From positions 1,178,001-1,242,000 of the forward strand of contig NZ_CP021358.1 in the NCBI RefSeq assembly GCF_002157205.1: DNA of 64,000 nt, written 5' to 3'. Below, piece after piece: positions 1 to 7,045 of the stretch; positions within the stretch are counted from its first letter, which is position 1; each line of letters opens with the position of its first letter. The stretch is from Kushneria marisflavi. Its GTDB lineage: Bacteria; Pseudomonadota; Gammaproteobacteria; Pseudomonadales; Halomonadaceae. A model generated the notes under the pieces. It had not been told where the DNA came from, did not search any database, and saw nothing but the letters and a program-made list of their open reading frames with translations. The position numbers were made by a program, and so were the translations under genes.

Positions 1-354
1 ATGTTTTTCGAGCAGCATCGCCATGAGCCCTCACTCTCCGTGGCCCGTTTGATTCACTGGTATCAGGGCGACCCGAGCGAGCGCCTTGAAGAACTGGTAG
101 CGCGCCAGGAAAACGCGCGCCAGGCACTGGATATCATGGAACAAACGTTGAGCACTCAGCCCTTTCTGGCCGGAGAAACACTGACACTGGCCGACATTGC
201 TCTCTTTGCTCATACCCATATCGCCGACCAGGCCGGTCTTTTGCTGCTGGACTGGCCGCACGTGGTGAACTGGTGTGGACGTATCGAGGAAATTCCGGGG
301 TTTGTGTCGATGCAGGACATTCCCGACGACACGGTGCCGGCCGCCATCATTTGA
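1..354 (+). CDS. glutathione S-transferase family protein, C-terminal part
   Basis: Only the C-terminal all-helical GST domain is visible. The frame is open from base 1, so the N-terminal thioredoxin-fold domain, which binds glutathione, must lie upstream of the window, and the ATG at base 1 is probably an internal Met. The conserved helical-domain segment reads LTLADIALF at visible residues 61-69. It ends at TGA 352-354. Known family role: cytosolic conjugation or reduction with glutathione. The substrate cannot be predicted. A second, unrelated-looking GST lies at 61162-62112. Confidence 0.85.
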   Translation: MFFEQHRHEPSLSVARLIHWYQGDPSERLEELVARQENARQALDIMEQTLSTQPFLAGETLTLADIALFAHTHIADQAGLLLLDWPHVVNWCGRIEEIPGFVSMQDIPDDTVPAAII

Positions 355-439
355 TGCCTGCTGTCAAAGGGTGTGACATTTCAGCACCTTGTTGAAGATT
401 TCGACGGCCGAACCCTCAAGCCGCGGCGATGCCTGACGA

Positions 440-503
440 TAACCATGAAAAGCCATAGGGGAACGCTAATGAATGTCGTCGGCATTGTCGTTTTTCATGG
501 TTA
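440..503. repeat. inverted repeat in front of the EAL/HDOD gene
   Basis: Perfect 12-base arms, TAACCATGAAAA at 440-451 and TTTTCATGGTTA at 492-503, are separated by 40 bases. The right arm ends 36 bases before the ATG at 540. It could be a regulator site pair or an RNA stem in the leader of the next gene. There is no T-run after the right arm on the plus strand, so it does not look like a classical terminator of the GST gene. Confidence 0.4.
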
Positions 504-539
504 CGGCGCAGGCGATATTTCAACGATACCCAAGACATC

Positions 540-1772
540 ATGAGCGACCCTTCAAACGATAGCACCGGTATTCTGTTTGCCCGCCAGCCCATCTATGATC
601 GTCAGTTGAACCTGGCCGGCTATGAACTGCTGTTTCGACCCTACGGCGGTGGCCCCATCGTGGCCGCGGATTTCGACGGCAATCGGGCGACCAGCCAGGT
701 GTTGATCAATGCCTTTACGGCGGCCGACATCAATGAGGTGTGTAATCAGCAGCCCGCATATGTGAACTTCACCTCCGACAGTCTGGTCCAGGACATCCCT
801 TTCGACTCCCGTGTTCTGGTCATCGAGATCCTCGAAGATGTGACCGATACCGGCGATGTTATCGAGGCGCTGACACGACTGCGCGAGGAAGGTCATGTCA
901 TGGCGCTGGATGACTACGCCCTCAACGATGCCAGTCACCCGCTGCTGCCCTTTGTTGATATCGTCAAGCTCGACTACCCCGCCTATACCAGCGACACCCT
1001 CGTCAGCACCATCATGGCCCTGAAGGCTCGCTATCCCGGCCTTCGGCTGCTGGCCGAAAAGATCGAAACCCAGGAAGACTATCGCATTGCCATGGAGGCC
1101 GGGTGCCATCTGTTTCAGGGTTATTTTCTGGCGCGTCCCGAGCCTGTCCGCGGTCGAGTCATGCCGATCAACCGGCTGAACACTCTGAAATTGCTGGCCG
1201 AGCTCAACGCGCCTGATATTTCGATGCGCGATATGGCCGAAACCGTGCAGCGCGACCCGTTTCTCAGCGTTCGACTGCTGCGCATGGCCAACTCCGCCTT
1301 TGCCCAGCAAAGCCGACCGGTTACCTCACTTCACGGCGCGGTCATGGCACTGGGACTTTCACGCATTCGCAGTCTGGCCAGCCTTCTGGTGCTGTCGCGC
1401 TTTGAAGACAAGCCACATGCCCTGCAGAATCTGGCGATGATGCTGGGACACTTCTGTCACCAGCTGGCGCACCACCTTCCCGGGCAGGCCAGCGAAATGG
1501 GCTTTACCGTCGGTCTTTTCTCCTGTCTGGACAGCTTCATGGATCAGCCGATGGAAGAGATTCTGGCGCAGATCCCCGTCCACCCCGATATCGAAGCCGC
1601 CCTGATGCACCGTACTGGCGCATTGGGATTGATTCTGCAAACGGCCACGGATTATCAAAAGGCCCACTGGGAAAGCATTGACTGGCCCGGTCTGGCCTCG
1701 CTGGGGCTGTCTCCCGAGCAGGTGGCCATTGCCTATCAGCACGCACTGACGCGTACCAACCGGGAACAATGA
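540..1772 (+). CDS. EAL-HDOD signalling protein
   Basis: A 410-residue cytoplasmic protein with an N-terminal EAL-like domain (about residues 11-200) and a C-terminal HDOD domain (about 200-400), the YuxH-type architecture. The EAL signature is degenerate (YELLFR, residues 28-33). Other metal and substrate positions partly survive: ALDDYAL, VKLDY and LAEKIET segments are visible, but the usual DDFGxG loop is replaced. It may bind c-di-GMP without hydrolysing it. HDOD domains are HD-superfamily relatives used in signalling scaffolds. It stands alone between the GST fragment and the permease pseudogene. The ribosome site before ATG 540 is weak, so the start is less certain than the gene. Confidence 0.9.
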   Translation: MSDPSNDSTGILFARQPIYDRQLNLAGYELLFRPYGGGPIVAADFDGNRATSQVLINAFTAADINEVCNQQPAYVNFTSDSLVQDIPFDSRVLVIEILEDVTDTGDVIEALTRLREEGHVMALDDYALNDASHPLLPFVDIVKLDYPAYTSDTLVSTIMALKARYPGLRLLAEKIETQEDYRIAMEAGCHLFQGYFLARPEPVRGRVMPINRLNTLKLLAELNAPDISMRDMAETVQRDPFLSVRLLRMANSAFAQQSRPVTSLHGAVMALGLSRIRSLASLLVLSRFEDKPHALQNLAMMLGHFCHQLAHHLPGQASEMGFTVGLFSCLDSFMDQPMEEILAQIPVHPDIEAALMHRTGALGLILQTATDYQKAHWESIDWPGLASLGLSPEQVAIAYQHALTRTNREQ

Positions 1773-1869
1773 CGCAGACCTTCGCCGTGACCTTGATCGT
1801 CACCTCCCAATGAGCGCCACGCCCTAGACACCGCTTGAACTCGGACTTACCCATCATGTTTCGACTTTT

Positions 1870-3285
1870 TCAGGTCGAAGATCGCCCCGTCTCCACAGCC
1901 GATACAGCCGATACAGCCGATACAGCCTGCTCACGCGCCGCATGATCCGGCAGCAGCAGGTTCAGAACCATGGCGGCAAGGCCACCGGCACTGATCGATG
2001 AACTCAACAGCAGGGTCATCATGTCCGGAAGCTGCTCGAATATTGCCGGCTAGCTTGCCACCCCCAGGCCGACGCCAAAGGACACCGCCATGATGGTCAG
2101 GCTGCGCCGATCCAGCGTCACCCGTGCCAGAATGCGGATGCCGGCAGCCGCCACACTGCCGAACATGACCAGCAAGGCACCTCCCAGCACCGGCGGCGGA
2201 ATCTGCGAGAGTATCGCGCCCAGTACCGGAAAGAGTCCCAGGATCACTAAAATGGCCCCCACATATTGGCCCACGTAACGACTGGCCACACCGCTGAGCT
2301 GGATCACGCCATTATTCTGGGAAAAGGTCGTGTTGGGGAAGGTATTGAACACCGCCGCCAGCATCGAATTGACGCCGTCTCCCAGTACACCGCCACGAAG
2401 ACGTTCGAGATAGCGCGGCCCTTCGATGGGCTGGCGCGAGATCAGACAGTTCGCCGTCAGGTCCCCGACCGACTCGATGGCCGTAATCAGATAAATCATG
2501 GCGATCGGCAGAAACACCGCCCATTCGAAATCGAAACCATATCGAAACGGGATGGGCAGACTGATCAAGGGCTGCGCTTCAAGCGCTGTAAAACCGGCCA
2601 GACCGGTCAGCCAGGCCACCGCCGTACCGATGATCAGCGCAATGGCAATGGCTGAAAGCCTCAGCCAGGGATGACGTGCCTGCCCCAGAATCACGATGAT
2701 CAAAAGGGTCAGTGCGCCAACCCCCAGATAGCCGGGATCGCCGAAATTGTCGGCGCCCTCGCCCCCGCCCAGGCTTGCCATGCCTACCGGAATCAGACTC
2801 ATGCCGATGATGGTAATCACGATACCGGTCACCAGCGGCGTAAAGATTCGACGCAGTTGATGGAGAAACCGGCTTAGAACGATCTCCACGAACGCACCGA
2901 AAAAGCAAAGGCCAAAGATCATGGCCAGCATGTCATCCGGGCTGCCACCACGCGACTTCACCATCAGCCCGGCCGCCGTGATCGCGCCCAGAAAGGAGAA
3001 ACTGGTGCCCTGGACTCAGATCATGCCCGCCCCGATCCCCCACGGCCGTCGAGCCTGCAAAAAGGTGCCTACCCCCGAGACCATCAGCCCCATGCTGAGT
3101 AGATAGGGCAGCTGCTGATCGAGCCCGAGAATCCCGGCAATCACCAGCGTCGGCGTCACAATGGCGATAAAACAGGCCAGCACGTGCTGAACGGCGGCCA
3201 GAAGCGCCGCTCCCGGCGCTGGCCGGTCCTCGAGCGCATGGATCAGTTCATCCGGTGGGGAAGTCTGTGCGGTGGATTGCGGCAT
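1870..3285 (-). pseudogene. NCS2 xanthine/uracil-type permease, two in-frame stops
   Basis: Nucleobase:cation symporter-2 family permease that would import purines for the adjacent catabolic genes. A start at ATG 3285 (MPQSTAQTS) with AGGAG 12 bases upstream gives one 471-codon frame, a normal family length. It is interrupted by TGA at 3016-3018 (codon 90, between GAGMI and VQGTSFSF) and TAG at 2050-2052 (codon 412, between GLGVAS and PAIFEQLPDM). There is no frameshift: all three pieces are collinear and read as family sequence, including the C-terminal LLSSSISAGGLAAMVLNLLL stretch. Family sequence near the first stop often has Ser (TCA to TGA is one change), and a Gln codon (CAG to TAG) would fit the second; this is inference. 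Recent inactivation or sequencing errors are the two explanations. Confidence 0.85.
1901..1927. repeat. 9-base microsatellite, three GATACAGCC units
   Basis: Three perfect copies of GATACAGCC at 1901-1909, 1910-1918 and 1919-1927. They lie near the 3' end of the permease pseudogene, downstream of its second stop, and would encode a VSA tripeptide repeat. The length divides by three, so copy-number change would not shift the frame. Confidence 0.8.
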
Positions 3286-3350
3286 GGCCGGGGCACTCCT
3301 GAAGGCAATGAAACAGACCTTATGCAAGAGTCCGGCCAAACGCCTCAAAA

Positions 3351-3368
3351 GCTGACCAATTGGTCAGC
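3351..3368. promoter_or_regulatory. RutR-type operator palindrome (permease / hpxO intergenic)
   Basis: Perfect 18-base palindrome GCTGACCAATTGGTCAGC, 66 bases upstream of the permease start (3285) and 231 upstream of hpxO. Its core matches the known E. coli RutR site TTGACCAnnTGGTCAA at 14 of 16 positions (outer bases differ). A RutR-like regulator is encoded at 4773-5453 and a related site precedes xdhA. The rest of the 313-base gap holds the inverted repeat at 3422-3448 and a short GGGCA/TGCCC hairpin at 3553-3565. Confidence 0.7.
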
Positions 3369-3421
3369 CATAGCAGCTACCGGGCAGCGATCACATCACA
3401 TTGGCACACTGCCACCCTCCC

Positions 3422-3448
3422 ATTAATGCGCCATCAGGACGCATCAAT
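3422..3448. promoter_or_regulatory. imperfect inverted repeat upstream of hpxO
   Basis: Arms ATTAATGCG (3422-3430) and CGCATCAAT (3440-3448) match as an inverted repeat at 8 of 9 positions with a 9-base spacer, 150 bases before the hpxO start. It could be the site of a second regulator acting on hpxO. No specific family consensus is recognised. Confidence 0.3.
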
Positions 3449-3598
3449 GCACCAGAATAATGCACATTCTTCTGCAAACGATACGCCCGACGGCCGGCCT
3501 GCCGGGATCATTTCCAAAGTGCTCGCCCCACGTTAGTCTAAAAGTGTTACAGGGGCAGATTGCCCAATGACCTTCCAACAATAAAAGCGGGTAATGCC

Positions 3599-4771
3599 AT
3601 GAATATCGTCATTATCGGGGCAGGCATGGGCGGCCTGACTGCCGCGCTCGCCCTGCAGTCACAGGGTCACCATGTCAGCGTCCATGATCGTGTCCGGGAA
3701 CTGCGCCCGGCCGGTGCGGCCCTGTCGATCTGGTCCAACGGCGCCAGAATACTTCATCAGCTGGGGCTTGGGCCTGACATTGAGCAGGCCAGCGGCAACA
3801 TGCAGGCCATGCGCTATTTCAGCCATGACGGCACGCTGCTGACCGGTTTCAGTCTGACCCCGCTCTATGATGCCGTTGGCCAGCCGGCCTGCCCGATCGC
3901 CCGTAGCGAGCTTCAGCGCCTGCTGCTGGAAGCCGTGGGACACGAACATGTCCATCTCGGAGAACACTGTCGTGACTTCAGCACGGATGCACAGGGCGTT
4001 ACGGTGTATTTCGACAATGCCCCGACGCGCCGCGCCGACCTGCTGATCATCGCCGATGGCACTCACTCAAGACTCCGTGACCGCGTTGCAGGCAAAACCA
4101 TTCAAAGGCGCTACTGCGGCTACGTGAATTGGAACGTTCGCGTCCCCGCCCGAGCCGATCTCGCCCCCCTGGACCATTGGGATCAATACATCGGCCATCA
4201 CCAGCGTGTCTCGCTGATGCCGATGGGCAACGGTGGCAACGCCGATCATGAGCCTGAGTTCTACTGCTTTTTTGATGTGCCCCAGCCCCTTGAAGCCCTG
4301 GAGGAAAAGAGGGATGACAAGGCCGATCTGCGCCGCCATTTCGACGGCTGGGCGCCTGAGGTGACACGCCTGATCGAGCGATTCGACCCGGCCCTGATGG
4401 CACGGATACCGATTCACGATATTGATCCGCTCGACTCACTGGTGGGTGAGCGGGTTGCCCTGCTGGGCGATGCGGCTCATGCCATGGCGCCGGACCTGGG
4501 CCAGGGTGGCTGCCAGGCCATGGAAGATGCTTGGGTACTGGCCAACGCACTGGGCGAACATGACGATCTGGCCGCCGCGCTGGCAGCTTACGACCGCGCC
4601 CGCGTGGATCGCGTTGGTGACATCATTTTGCGCGCGCGCAAGCGGGCCGACATGACACATGGTCACGACCCGGTTGTGACCGACCAGTGGTACCAAGAGC
4701 TGGCCCGCGAGGATGGTCGCCACATCATGGCAGGCATGCAGAAAACCATCGAAGGCGGTCCGCTGACCTGA
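3599..4771 (+). CDS. hpxO: FAD-dependent urate hydroxylase
   Basis: Cytoplasmic flavoprotein monooxygenase (390 residues) resembling Klebsiella HpxO, which hydroxylates urate to 5-hydroxyisourate using NADH and O2. The N-terminal FAD motif GAGMGG is at residues 7-12, the DG-type segment IIADGTHSRLR near residue 150, and the second FAD motif GDAAHAMAPDLGQGG around residue 290. Segments such as RRYCGYVNWN and KRADMTHG near the C-terminus match HpxO. ATG 3599 is preferred because the FAD motif then begins at residue 7; an in-frame TTG at 3560 would add 13 residues. The gene ends one base before the convergent regulator. It replaces cofactor-free uricase in this pathway and feeds UraH/UraD encoded downstream. 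Confidence 0.88.
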   Translation: MNIVIIGAGMGGLTAALALQSQGHHVSVHDRVRELRPAGAALSIWSNGARILHQLGLGPDIEQASGNMQAMRYFSHDGTLLTGFSLTPLYDAVGQPACPIARSELQRLLLEAVGHEHVHLGEHCRDFSTDAQGVTVYFDNAPTRRADLLIIADGTHSRLRDRVAGKTIQRRYCGYVNWNVRVPARADLAPLDHWDQYIGHHQRVSLMPMGNGGNADHEPEFYCFFDVPQPLEALEEKRDDKADLRRHFDGWAPEVTRLIERFDPALMARIPIHDIDPLDSLVGERVALLGDAAHAMAPDLGQGGCQAMEDAWVLANALGEHDDLAAALAAYDRARVDRVGDIILRARKRADMTHGHDPVVTDQWYQELAREDGRHIMAGMQKTIEGGPLT

Positions 4772-4772
4772 C

Positions 4773-5453
4773 TTAGGCGCCGCTGCCGGGCGCACCCCGA
4801 TCAGTCAGGCCACAGCCGGCGAGGACCATGTGGCAAAGGAAGTCACCAATGCGTCGTTCATCGTCGTCACTCAGCGCCTCGCGCCCGGTCAACGCCAGCA
4901 CCTGCGCCTCATAGTCGGCATAGTGCTGAGTCGTCGACCAGATCAGAAAGATCAGCGCATGCGGATCAACGCGGGCATCCATCTGCCCGCGTTCGATCCA
5001 GCCTGAAAGAATGGCCGCACGTGCATCGACCCATGACCGCAGCGGGCCGCGCAGATAGTCCTGAAGCATCGGCGCGCCCTGCAATATTTCTCCCGCAAAC
5101 AGACGCGATGCCTGTGGAGACTGCCGCACCAGGCAAAGCTTGGCCCGTATGAAGGCAGTCAGCACCTGCGCCGGTTCATCGTCGACATCGATTTCCTCGA
5201 GGAGATCGTTCCAGCGCGCCATGGTGCGCTCCAGCAGCGCCACATAAAGCCCGCGCTTGCTTTTGAAGTAATACAGCAGGTTGGCACGTGCCAGACCGGC
5301 CTTTTGTGCGATGTCACTCAGGCTGCCACCGCGATAGCCGTGGGCTGCGAAGACCTCTTCGGCCGCATCCAGAATGCGCGCCTGATTACGGGCCCGGACA
5401 GCACCAGCTCCGGAAGTGTTTGAAGCACTGACTGCCTGGCGTTTATTGGCCAT
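4773..5453 (-). CDS. RutR-like TetR-family transcriptional regulator
   Basis: A 226-residue TetR-family repressor. The N-terminal helix-turn-helix (about residues 25-75) includes LSDIAQKAGLARANLLYYF, and the C-terminal ligand domain carries SPQASRLFAGEI and LIFLIWSTTQHYADYE, both very close to the corresponding segments of E. coli RutR, which senses uracil. It is divergent from xdhA and convergent with hpxO. RutR-type palindromes lie in front of xdhA (5553-5576) and the permease pseudogene (3351-3368). The ligand here is inferred to be a pyrimidine or purine intermediate. The xdhA operator is 100 bases upstream of this gene's own start, so autoregulation is possible. Confidence 0.85.
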   Translation of the reverse strand: MANKRQAVSASNTSGAGAVRARNQARILDAAEEVFAAHGYRGGSLSDIAQKAGLARANLLYYFKSKRGLYVALLERTMARWNDLLEEIDVDDEPAQVLTAFIRAKLCLVRQSPQASRLFAGEILQGAPMLQDYLRGPLRSWVDARAAILSGWIERGQMDARVDPHALIFLIWSTTQHYADYEAQVLALTGREALSDDDERRIGDFLCHMVLAGCGLTDRGAPGSGA

Positions 5454-5552
5454 CTTCGTCCCTTTGACGTCTCTCGAAAATCCTGCCGCCTTCCTGCATC
5501 AGCGCGATAGTGCCTCACGTCTCGCCAAGGGTCGAATCGACAAATGCGATAT

Positions 5553-5576
5553 TTTCCTGAACAGTTGGTCAGGAAA
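5553..5576. promoter_or_regulatory. RutR-type operator before xdhA
   Basis: A 24-base imperfect palindrome with 8-base arms TTTCCTGA and TCAGGAAA around ACAGTTGG. The core CTGAACAGTTGGTCAG matches the permease-side operator at 14 of 16 positions. It ends 39 bases before the xdhA start at 5616. Its position supports that start over an upstream in-frame ATG at 5544, which would place the site inside the coding region. Confidence 0.65.
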
Positions 5577-5615
5577 TTGCATGGTAACGATCAGCGATAC
5601 CATGGAGGCTTTACA

Positions 5616-7043
5616 ATGCTTACCCTGACTCTCAACGGACAGCGTCACTGTCTGAATGATCTGCCGGCAGCCACAACGGCACTGTCGCTGCTGCGCGGGC
5701 ATCTCGGCGCCTGCGGCACCAAGGAAGGCTGTGCTTCCGGCGACTGTGGCGCCTGCACCATTGCCGTAGGGACCCGAAACGACCGGGGCGAGCTGCACTA
5801 TCACAGCGCCAATGCCTGTATCCTGCCGGCCCATCAACTGCACGGATGCCATTTACTGACGGTGGAAGGGCTGGCCCGACGCGAAGCCCTTCATCCGGTA
5901 CAGCAGGCTCTGGTCGAGCACCATGGCAGCCAGTGTGGCTTCTGCACGCCAGGCATCGTCATGTCACTGTTCTGTCTGGATGATGAGCGCCGTCGACAGG
6001 GAGTGAACGGCCCGCCGGACGATGACACCATTGATGCCGTACTTGGTGGCAACCTCTGTCGCTGTACCGGTTACCGGGCCATCCGTGAGGCGGCTCGCGC
6101 CATGCACACCCTGCCACGACCGGCGATGGATGATCCGGGCGAGCTGTCGCCGGTATCCGGCGCTCCCGCAAGCGGTTTTTACCGTCCCGAAAGCCGCAGC
6201 GCACTGGTCGAGATACTGACGCAGCATCCTCGGGCCCGTCTGATTGCCGGCGGCACTGATTTAATGCTCGAACACACCCTCGCACTCAAGCCGCTGCCAG
6301 AGCTGATTGACCTGTCAGGCGTTGCCGAGCTGGGCCACATTGATGAACAAAATGAGGGTTGGTGGATTGGTGCCGGCGTCACCTATCACCAGCTGGCACC
6401 GCTGCTGGCCGATCATTATCCGGCGTTTCATGCCCTGCTGGAGCGGCTCGGATCGCAGCAGATTCGTCATTGCGCCACCCTGGCCGGCAACCTCGCCAAC
6501 GCCTCCCCCATCGGCGATACGCCGCCGATTCTCATGGCGCTCGGCGCTCGGCTGCGTCTCAACAGTACCCGGGGCATGCGCGAGCTACCCATCGATGAGT
6601 TCTTTACCGGCTACCGGTGTACCGCGCTGACCAAGGGCGAATATCTCGACGCCGTCTATCTGCCCCGCCTGCGTGACGGCGAGCAGCTATTGGCGTGGAA
6701 GGTCAGCAAACGCCGTGATGACGATATCTCTGCCGTGATGCTGGCCCTGCGGGCCGTGACCGACCAAAACGGACGGCTCAATGATGTTCGGATAGCGTGT
6801 GGCGGCATGGCAGCGACCTCACAGCGAGCTCGTCATGTCGAGGCTGCGCTGGAGGGACGGGTCTTCGATGGCGATGTTCTGGCCGATGCCTGCAAGGCCA
6901 TCGCTGAGGACTTCTCGCCAATCGATGATGTCCGCGCCAGTCGCGAATATCGCCTCGCGGCTATCGCCGGACTGCTGGCCAGAGCCCGTCTTCGGCTAAC
7001 GAGCCGCCACAATGCCATCCCCATGACGCTGGAGGAGATCTGA
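5616..7043 (+). CDS. xdhA: xanthine dehydrogenase small subunit (Fe-S / FAD)
   Basis: 475 residues. XdhA passes electrons from the molybdenum subunit to NAD+ during hypoxanthine to xanthine to urate oxidation. The N-terminal plant-type [2Fe-2S] domain has C39, C44, C47 and C68. The second [2Fe-2S] domain has C107/C110 (CGFCTPGI) and C148/C150 (NLCRCTGY). An FAD-binding domain (about 175-340, IAGGTDLM) and a CO-dehydrogenase flavoprotein C-terminal domain follow. The start has GGAGG 7 bases upstream. It is the first gene of xdhABC; xdhB begins 2 bases after its stop. The RutR-type palindrome directly upstream suggests repression until substrate is present. Confidence 0.95.
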   Translation: MLTLTLNGQRHCLNDLPAATTALSLLRGHLGACGTKEGCASGDCGACTIAVGTRNDRGELHYHSANACILPAHQLHGCHLLTVEGLARREALHPVQQALVEHHGSQCGFCTPGIVMSLFCLDDERRRQGVNGPPDDDTIDAVLGGNLCRCTGYRAIREAARAMHTLPRPAMDDPGELSPVSGAPASGFYRPESRSALVEILTQHPRARLIAGGTDLMLEHTLALKPLPELIDLSGVAELGHIDEQNEGWWIGAGVTYHQLAPLLADHYPAFHALLERLGSQQIRHCATLAGNLANASPIGDTPPILMALGARLRLNSTRGMRELPIDEFFTGYRCTALTKGEYLDAVYLPRLRDGEQLLAWKVSKRRDDDISAVMLALRAVTDQNGRLNDVRIACGGMAATSQRARHVEAALEGRVFDGDVLADACKAIAEDFSPIDDVRASREYRLAAIAGLLARARLRLTSRHNAIPMTLEEI

Positions 7044-7045
7044 TC

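Noticed and set aside
552..1310. Long minus-strand open frame opposite the EAL-HDOD gene
   Set aside because: Antisense shadow of a well-supported gene, common in GC-rich DNA; its translation resembles no family.
3016..3018. TGA in the permease as a selenocysteine codon
   Set aside because: A second, different stop (TAG) interrupts the same frame, no selenoprotein of this family is known to me, and no SECIS-like hairpin was evident right after it. Nonsense mutation or sequencing error is simpler.
3395..3420. Sigma-54 promoter in the hpxO leader
   Set aside because: TTGGCACACTGCC has the wrong GG-to-GC spacing for a -24/-12 element.
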